Shown here: piece after piece, positions 1-5,866 of the stretch
Layout of the letters: the number at the start of each line of letters is the position of its first letter
Numbering within the stretch: position 1 is the first letter of the stretch
Source: an uncultured Flavobacteriales bacterium
GTDB taxonomy: Bacteria; Bacteroidota; Bacteroidia; Flavobacteriales; Crocinitomicaceae
Reading direction: 5' to 3'
Assembly: GCA_946478775.1 (NCBI GenBank)
Contig: CAMLDR010000233.1
Span: 1-5,866, forward strand
DNA: 5,866 nucleotides
Notes under the pieces: generated by a model
What the model was told of the DNA's origin: nothing
What the model saw: only the letters and a program-made list of their open reading frames with translations
Database searches by the model: none
Translations under genes and position numbers: made by a program

Positions 1-282
1 CTGGTATTGGAGAAACTAAAAGATCAACCGGACAGAAGCGCACATTTCACTACTGTTATTGCATTATATATCAATCACAAAGTCCATGTTTTTGAAGGGA
101 AAGTAGAAGGAAAAATAGGAAGAGACAAGCGCGGCACCAATGGTTTTGGATATGATCCTATTTTTAGGCCTGACCATTCCGATAAAACTTTTGCTGAAAT
201 GAGTTCAGAAGAAAAAAACAGCATGAGTCATCGCGCACAGGCCTTGGAAAAAATGATGGATTATCTGAAACGGATTGGCTGA
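1..282 (+). CDS. rdgB: RdgB/HAM1-family dITP/XTP pyrophosphatase, C-terminal part (5' end outside window)
   Basis: This is the C-terminal 93 residues of a non-canonical purine NTP pyrophosphatase. The family hydrolyses dITP, ITP and XTP to the monophosphate plus pyrophosphate in the cytoplasm, keeping deaminated purines out of DNA and RNA. The reading frame is open from base 1, so the gene starts upstream; about half of the usual ~195 residues are present. In the visible part, the PDRSAHFTTVIAL strand (residues 10-22) precedes the family signature GTNGFGYDPIF (45-55), whose FGYDP segment holds the base-binding Phe and an Asp. The closing TFAEMSSEEKNSMSHRAQAL stretch (63-82) carries the Lys and Ser-His-Arg that contact the nucleotide. 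The N-terminal phosphate-binding and catalytic Asp motifs lie outside the window. The stop is TGA at 280-282. The match is strong and no frameshift is seen; function rests on family knowledge. Confidence 0.95.
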   Translation: MVLEKLKDQPDRSAHFTTVIALYINHKVHVFEGKVEGKIGRDKRGTNGFGYDPIFRPDHSDKTFAEMSSEEKNSMSHRAQALEKMMDYLKRIG

Positions 283-297
283 TATAAGATCAGAGAT

Positions 298-313
298 CCT
301 GTCGCCTGACGGG
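298..313 (+). terminator. Small GC hairpin 16 nt after rdgB, possible weak terminator
   Basis: Six base pairs (298-303 with 308-313, one of them G-U) close a GCCT tetraloop. It lies just after the rdgB stop codon, but only a short interrupted T run (327-330) follows, at some distance. It could end or stabilise the rdgB transcript. The lack of an adjacent U tract makes the terminator call weak. Confidence 0.3.
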
Positions 314-342
314 ACAACTAATCGAATTTTCGAATTCAATGA

Positions 343-374
343 TTCACAAATTTACTTGTTTACTAATTTGTGAA
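343..374. repeat. Perfect 10-bp inverted repeat with 12-nt spacer
   Basis: The arms TTCACAAATT (343-352) and AATTTGTGAA (365-374) are exactly complementary and separated by 12 bases. It sits in the 280-bp gap between rdgB and icd, about 100 bp upstream of the candidate icd promoter. It could be an AT-rich transcript hairpin at the end of the rdgB mRNA or a two-fold-symmetric protein-binding site. No U tract follows directly, and centre-to-centre arm spacing of about 22 bp (two helical turns) would suit a dimeric regulator. The assignment is open. Confidence 0.5.
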
Positions 375-475
375 CAGATTCAATATCAATTATCTGATTA
401 TTAGTGTGTTAAATTTTAATTTTAACAATTCACATTTCCCATTCCCAATCTCTTCAAAATTAAGCCTCTTTATTA

Positions 476-506
476 TTGATATTCCAATCTTCAACCATTA
501 AATTTG
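476..506 (+). promoter_or_regulatory. Bacteroidota-type promoter for icd (TTG-N20-TAnnTTTG)
   Basis: TTG at 476-478 and TAAATTTG at 499-506 are separated by 20 bp. This fits the known Bacteroidota housekeeping promoter (-33 TTG or TTTG, -7 TAnnTTTG, spacing 19-21). Transcription would start near 510-514, leaving a leader of about 50 nt before the ATG at 563. Found by eye; not experimentally supported. Confidence 0.55.
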
Positions 507-520
507 CCACCATCTGTTAA

Positions 521-2791
<2,271 letters not shown>

Positions 2792-2812
2792 GGGATTCAT
2801 TTTATAATAACC

Positions 2813-2843
2813 GAAAGGCTTGGTTCAATGAACTAAGCCTTTC
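2813..2843 (+). terminator. Intrinsic terminator of icd
   Basis: A 14-bp stem (2813-2826 with 2830-2843, including one G-U pair) closes an AAT loop and is followed by TTATTT. It starts 21 nt after the icd stop codon. Read on the opposite strand it lacks a good U tract, so it mainly serves the plus strand. Confidence 0.85.
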
Positions 2844-2899
2844 TTATTTAACTCTGGACCATTTAACTTTTGAAGTTCTAGAAAGCAAAAGTTTAAAGC

Positions 2900-2922
2900 A
2901 AAAAAAGGGGGCTAATGCCCCC
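2900..2922 (-). terminator. Intrinsic terminator of the small lipoprotein gene(s)
   Basis: On the minus strand, GGGGGC and GCCCCC arms (2917-2922 and 2907-2912) close a 4-nt loop, followed immediately by seven T residues (complement of A2900-2906). It begins 22 nt beyond the 72-aa lipoprotein stop codon. This is a textbook rho-independent terminator. With the icd terminator at 2813-2843 it separates convergent transcripts. Confidence 0.92.
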
Positions 2923-2944
2923 AACAATAATAATTTAAAAATTA

Positions 2945-3163
2945 TTATCTTTTGCTTGTTGTACAGTTAGAACCTGTAGATACAGTGATTCCACCAACAG
3001 ACGCTTTTCCTTCGCACTGTGCTTCAGCATCTTTCTTAGTTTTCCCGTCGATGTTGTAAGTTGTAGTCTCACCATCGTAAGTACAAGAACAAGTCCAGTC
3101 TTTTTTACAAGAAGTCAATCCTAAAGTTGCAGCAGCAGCAACGAATAATACAAATTTTTTCAT
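2945..3163 (-). CDS. Small Cys-patterned lipoprotein, 72 aa, unknown function
   Basis: This short protein starts with a type II signal peptide: MKK, a hydrophobic Ala/Leu/Val run, and the lipobox LTSC (16-19), with Cys19 as the predicted lipidated residue. The mature part is only about 53 residues. It has four further cysteines, C25 and C27 in a C-x-C motif (WTCSC), then C50 and C67, an arrangement that could form two disulfides in the periplasm or at the outer membrane. A charged segment KKDAEAQCEGKAS (43-55) leads to a Gly/Thr/Ser-rich end. I recognise no named domain. A strong terminator follows. A related, shorter lipoprotein lies 100 bp upstream on the same strand. The gap between them contains an A9 tract and TATATTCG (complement of 3207-3214), one mismatch from the -7 consensus, so this gene may have its own promoter. 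The coding call rests on the lipobox, paralogue and terminator; the role is unknown. Confidence 0.85.
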   Translation of the reverse strand: MKKFVLFVAAAATLGLTSCKKDWTCSCTYDGETTTYNIDGKTKKDAEAQCEGKASVGGITVSTGSNCTTSKR

Positions 3164-3263
3164 ACAATTAATTGAGATGAAGGTTAAAAAAAATAAATTA
3201 ACAGCGCGAATATAAGTCTTTTTTTTTACTTCGGTTACATAAACTAAAAAAATCAGTCACTTG

Positions 3264-3437
3264 TCAATTAATTTCACATTCAATCCCCTCTGAAGCAGTC
3301 TTTTCACAGGCATCCTGAGCTGATTTTTTGGAGGTATTGACAGTATAGCTATACCCATCCGTGCAGGTACATGTTCTTGACTTCGTACAAGATAGAAGTC
3401 CGAATAAACAGATCACAAAATAAAAAATTGGCTTCAT
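3264..3437 (-). CDS. Very small lipoprotein, 57 aa, paralogue of the adjacent 72-aa lipoprotein
   Basis: Read on the minus strand from ATG (complement of 3435-3437) to TGA (complement of 3264-3266), this gives 57 residues. A signal peptide MKPIFYFVICLFGLLSC ends in a lipobox LLSC (14-17), with Cys17 predicted to be lipidated. The mature peptide has C23 and C25 as C-x-C (RTCTC), then C44 and C54. It aligns with the neighbouring 72-aa lipoprotein: TCTCTDG matches TCSCTYDG, and KKSAQDACEKTAS (37-49) matches KKDAEAQCEGKAS at 7 of 13 positions. Conservation of the lipobox, the C-x-C motif and the K-K-x-A...C-E...A-S block argues that this is a real gene although it is short. No Shine-Dalgarno is visible. 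CAGATTTG on the minus strand upstream is one mismatch from the -7 consensus. It starts divergently from the DUF4403 lipoprotein gene, 52 bp away. Function is unknown. Confidence 0.75.
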   Translation of the reverse strand: MKPIFYFVICLFGLLSCTKSRTCTCTDGYSYTVNTSKKSAQDACEKTASEGIECEIN

Positions 3438-3453
3438 AACTTGAAGTTAATAC

Positions 3454-3461
3454 TAATTTTG
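3454..3461 (+). promoter_or_regulatory. Candidate -7 promoter element for the DUF4403 lipoprotein gene
   Basis: TAATTTTG at 3454-3461 matches the Bacteroidota -7 consensus TAnnTTTG exactly and lies 28 bp before the GTG start. The nearest upstream TTG (3428-3430) is 23 bp away, longer than the usual 19-21, so the -33 partner is doubtful. The element lies inside the short divergent intergenic region shared with the small lipoprotein pair. Confidence 0.35.
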
Positions 3462-3489
3462 GAAAATCAAATCTGAAAATTCCGTCATT

Positions 3490-4893
3490 GTGCGCGTTTT
3501 AAAGTTAAAAATAGGAGTTATTATACTTCTGATTCTCATCAGTTCCTGTCGTTCTATCCTTCCTGAAGCACCCACCAGTTCCAATCTGACAAGTGCGCCT
3601 CCGGAAATAAATTCGGTCATAAACAGTATTGTTGTTCCTGTTGAAATTAATTTGGCAACTTATTTTCAGGAAGCCAACAAATCAGTGCCAAAGCTCACTT
3701 CCGGTTCCGACAACCCCTGTAGCGGTATTCGTTATGAATATCAATTTCAAAAAGATTCCTTTGAGATCTCAACAATTAACAACCAGTTGCTCTCCGAATT
3801 GATTGGTTCGTATTGGATCAAAATGGAATATTGCGCTGTTTGCTCCGATTTATTATCCTCAAAACCCGTTTGCCTGGCTCCTGTCATACCTTTTTCATGC
3901 GGGGTTAATGAAAAGAAACCTTCTTTAAGGATTCGTTTCGCGACCGAGTTGAATATAAATGAAGATTACGCTTTAAGTACCCGAACAAGTATTAACGAAT
4001 TGAAATCTTTGAATCCCTGTGAAGTAACGGTTTTCAGATTTGACGCAACGGATAAGGTCATTCAGGAAGTGCGAAAAACGCTGGAAGATCAATGCCGGCA
4101 AACAGACGATGAACTGTCCCGTATTTCATTCCGGAAAGATGCGGAAGATCTGTGGAAGAACATGAATCAGTCGATAAACATTCCATACATGGGGTACATT
4201 CATTTTGAACCAATCTCCCTTTCCCTGGTGAAGCCACGTTTGGAGCAAAACAAATTATTCACCACATTGGTAGTGAATTGTAAAACCTATTTGAATCAAA
4301 ATGCCGCAAAAACTCCACTTAGTGAGCTTCCAAAATTGAATATTATTCCGGCTGCACCAAAAGATACTTTTGATCTTTTAACTGATTTCGAATTGAACTA
4401 CGATTCCATATCGCGCTTATTTACCGAACAGGTGAAAGGTCAAACAATTGACTTCAATAAAAATCACTTCGTCTTCGATGCGATCCGGGTAAGCGGGCTC
4501 GACAAAAATAAAGTGGTACTGGCAATTGAGTTCAGCGGGACAAAAAAAGGAATCTTGTATCTGCAGGGAATTCCATCTTTTGACAATCGTACCAAAATAT
4601 TGGAACTCAGCAAACTTGAATTTGATCTAAAAACGAAAAGTGTGCTATTGAAAAGTGCAAAATGGCTTTTTTCCAATCGAATCTACGCTGAACTTGAAAA
4701 AGCAACGAAATTGGACCTCAGTGTTCAGTTCAATGATTTAAAAAAAACCATCGATCGCAACCTTCAAAAGAAAAGCGGTGATCTTGTTCTAAAAGGAAAA
4801 ACACACGATGTAAGTGTGGTTCATATTTTCCCAACGGTAGACCATCTATATCTCAGAACCTGTTTGAAGGCGCAATTGAACGTTAAACAATAA
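3490..4893 (+). CDS. DUF4403-family lipoprotein, 467 aa
   Basis: This is a predicted outer-membrane or periplasmic lipoprotein. The N-terminus MRVLKLKIGVIILLILISSC ends in the lipobox ISSC (17-20), with Cys20 predicted to be lipidated. The body resembles DUF4403. It has an opening strand SIVVPVEINLATYFQEA (46-62), the A-x-x-L-W region followed by IHFEPISLSLVKPRL (218-251), and the diagnostic C-terminal block GILYLQGIPSFDNRTKIL with LEFDLKTKSVLLKSAKWLF (354-393). The family is widespread in Gram-negative bacteria and uncharacterised; a lipid-binding (TULIP-like) role has been considered but is not shown by this sequence. An unusual feature is a cysteine cluster, C115-x-x-C118 with C128 and C137, plus C77, C177 and C202. 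The start is GTG at 3490. An in-frame stop at 3454-3456 precludes a much longer form and no ATG lies between, so GTG is favoured. No obvious terminator follows. The family call is by memory of motif patterns. Confidence 0.85.
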   Translation: MRVLKLKIGVIILLILISSCRSILPEAPTSSNLTSAPPEINSVINSIVVPVEINLATYFQEANKSVPKLTSGSDNPCSGIRYEYQFQKDSFEISTINNQLLSELIGSYWIKMEYCAVCSDLLSSKPVCLAPVIPFSCGVNEKKPSLRIRFATELNINEDYALSTRTSINELKSLNPCEVTVFRFDATDKVIQEVRKTLEDQCRQTDDELSRISFRKDAEDLWKNMNQSINIPYMGYIHFEPISLSLVKPRLEQNKLFTTLVVNCKTYLNQNAAKTPLSELPKLNIIPAAPKDTFDLLTDFELNYDSISRLFTEQVKGQTIDFNKNHFVFDAIRVSGLDKNKVVLAIEFSGTKKGILYLQGIPSFDNRTKILELSKLEFDLKTKSVLLKSAKWLFSNRIYAELEKATKLDLSVQFNDLKKTIDRNLQKKSGDLVLKGKTHDVSVVHIFPTVDHLYLRTCLKAQLNVKQ

Positions 4894-4974
4894 CTAAAAA
4901 ATACATTTAGTACGCTCATTCAATCCATTCAGAAAATCGAAAATATGCCATTTTTTAAAAGTTGATGAAAAAAC

Positions 4975-4982
4975 TATCTTTG
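4975..4982 (+). promoter_or_regulatory. Candidate -7 promoter element abutting the start of the last gene
   Basis: TATCTTTG matches TAnnTTTG exactly and is followed after only 6 bases by the ATG at 4989. The position expected for the -33 element (about 4952-4955) is a T6 run rather than TTG. If used, transcription would begin at or within a few bases of the ATG, giving a leaderless or nearly leaderless mRNA. The motif could also occur by chance in this AT-rich stretch. Confidence 0.4.
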
Positions 4983-4988
4983 CAATCA

Positions 4989-5866
4989 ATGAAATACACT
5001 CTCCTTTTACTCCTTTCTTTCCTCTTTATAAATGCATTTGGACAACAGATTCTCGTAACCTCCGATGCCATTTCTGACTGTACGGGAGCTACTACGGTTC
5101 TCAAAACAGGAGATTACCGCATGCAGTTTTCCGGAAAAGGAGGAAAAGTAAACGACTTCCAAGCGTATGCTTCTCTAAATAACATAGAAGAAAAGAACAG
5201 TTTGTTTTGTTCTTTTAAGGCCTCTTACAACGGTAGATTCACTTTAAGTGCAAAATGCCCTCAGGCTATCCAAATGATCATATTTGAAGGAGAGACCAAA
5301 TATCCTTGTGAAGAGATTATGAAAGGTTCCGCTGAAATCAGAAGAATTATTTCCAAACCTTCAATGGAACTCGGGCTGAACCTGGTCGTTTCCGGAAACA
5401 CCCTTTATCCGATTGATTTGGTTGCCGGAAGGGAAATTATCATTTGTTTCATTGCACCGCCAAAAACCAAAGAATTCCTGGAAGTCAATTTCCTTTTTGA
5501 GCCATTAACCGGTGAAATGCAGGAAACAACTGAAGGCGGCAAAGTAATGGATCTAAGAATCGATAAAACCCAACCCGGCTTATCCATCTTGGTTCGGGAT
5601 TATGAAACCGGAAAACCGGTTATTGCAAATATAACTATTACCGGGATTAAAGACATAACTGCTTCATACCAGGGATCTGATTTCCGCTTTTCAATTGAAA
5701 AATCGGGGAAAGTGCAATTGAAAATTGATGCTGAAGGTTACTTCTTTCTGGACAGGGAAGAACCGGTATCCGCCAACACAGAAACCGAAATTGTAGTTTG
5801 GATAGAACCTTTGGGTGAAGGAAAAAGCATGCAGATTGATGAAATCGAATTTTTTCCGGGATCTTC
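4989..5866 (+). CDS. Secreted beta-rich protein, 5' part (3' end outside window); possible OmpA-family envelope protein
   Basis: The frame is open from ATG 4989 to the window edge (292 codons plus 2 bases) with no stop. Residues 1-18 form a Sec signal peptide: MKY, a Leu-rich core, then NAFG with likely cleavage before Q19-Q20. Residues 21 to about 122 form a probable beta-sandwich with C31, C74, C90 and C107. A second region follows (about 125-190, with C153). Residues 196-272 resemble a carboxypeptidase-regulatory or Ig-like fold: LSILVRDYETGKPVIANITI, then F-R-F-S-I and L-K-I-D-A-E-G-Y. The last visible residues, IDEIEFFPGSS, resemble the first strand of an OmpA-like peptidoglycan-binding domain ('I.F.p.S'), which would continue beyond the window; this is inference. 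An in-frame ATG at 4965 would add eight residues (MKKLSLQS), but 4989 gives the more compact signal peptide and the -7-like TATCTTTG lies between the two. There is no clear terminator in the 95 bp separating it from the DUF4403 gene, so co-transcription is possible. Confidence 0.8.
   Translation, partial: MKYTLLLLLSFLFINAFGQQILVTSDAISDCTGATTVLKTGDYRMQFSGKGGKVNDFQAYASLNNIEEKNSLFCSFKASYNGRFTLSAKCPQAIQMIIFEGETKYPCEEIMKGSAEIRRIISKPSMELGLNLVVSGNTLYPIDLVAGREIIICFIAPPKTKEFLEVNFLFEPLTGEMQETTEGGKVMDLRIDKTQPGLSILVRDYETGKPVIANITITGIKDITASYQGSDFRFSIEKSGKVQLKIDAEGYFFLDREEPVSANTETEIVVWIEPLGEGKSMQIDEIEFFPGS

Noticed and set aside
407..427. 7-bp inverted repeat TGTTAAA/TTTAACA upstream of icd
   Set aside because: It is short and composed almost only of A and T in an AT-rich gap, so it is easily a chance occurrence.
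3263..3264. Terminator after the 57-aa lipoprotein gene
   Set aside because: A T6 run follows the stop codon on the minus strand, but no convincing stem precedes it, so independent termination is not supported.
4464..4676. 70-codon reverse-strand frame inside the DUF4403 gene
   Set aside because: It overlaps the conserved C-terminal DUF4403 block on the other strand and shows no independent support.
4894..4964. Short A/T-rich palindromes after the DUF4403 gene
   Set aside because: The stems are only about 5 bp of A-T pairs, too weak to call a terminator or operator.
5405..5587. 60-codon reverse-strand frame near the right end
   Set aside because: It lies wholly inside the long plus-strand secreted-protein frame and has no recognisable features.

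Overview
The window looks like a chromosomal segment of a Bacteroidota bacterium, probably of the Flavobacteriia or Crocinitomicaceae/Fluviicola type. This is judged from the AT-rich DNA, the absence of clear Shine-Dalgarno sequences, promoter-like TAnnTTTG (-7) elements upstream of genes, and several small secreted lipoproteins of the 'TSCKK' kind. No tRNA, rRNA, CRISPR array, transposase or integrase was seen. Genus-level placement is inference only.

Layout. (1) 1-282, plus strand: the C-terminal half of an RdgB/HAM1-type non-canonical purine NTP pyrophosphatase, cut by the left edge. (2) 283-562: a non-coding gap with a small GC hairpin, a perfect 10-bp inverted repeat and a good Bacteroidota-type promoter. 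(3) 563-2791, plus strand: a complete monomeric-type NADP-dependent isocitrate dehydrogenase (742 aa), ending at a strong hairpin terminator. (4) 2900-3437, minus strand: two short, previously easy-to-miss lipoprotein genes (57 aa and 72 aa). They share a C-x-C motif and a K-K-x-A...C-E...A-S segment, so they look like diverged tandem paralogues; the second ends in a very clear intrinsic terminator. (5) 3490-4893, plus strand, divergent from the pair: a 467-aa lipoprotein with a DUF4403-type domain. (6) 4989-5866, plus strand: the 5' 292 codons of a secreted protein that leaves the window. It has two or more beta-rich regions and may lead into an OmpA-like C-terminal domain outside the window.

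Functionally the left half is housekeeping: nucleotide-pool sanitation and TCA-cycle/NADPH metabolism. The right half is cell-envelope material of mostly unknown function. No operon links the two. The icd gene is insulated by its own promoter and terminator, and the lipoprotein pair faces icd convergently through back-to-back terminators. The most interesting items are the small Cys-patterned lipoprotein pair, the cysteine cluster in the DUF4403 protein, and a promoter-like element lying almost on top of the last gene's start codon. I see no convincing evidence for a complex new multi-gene system.
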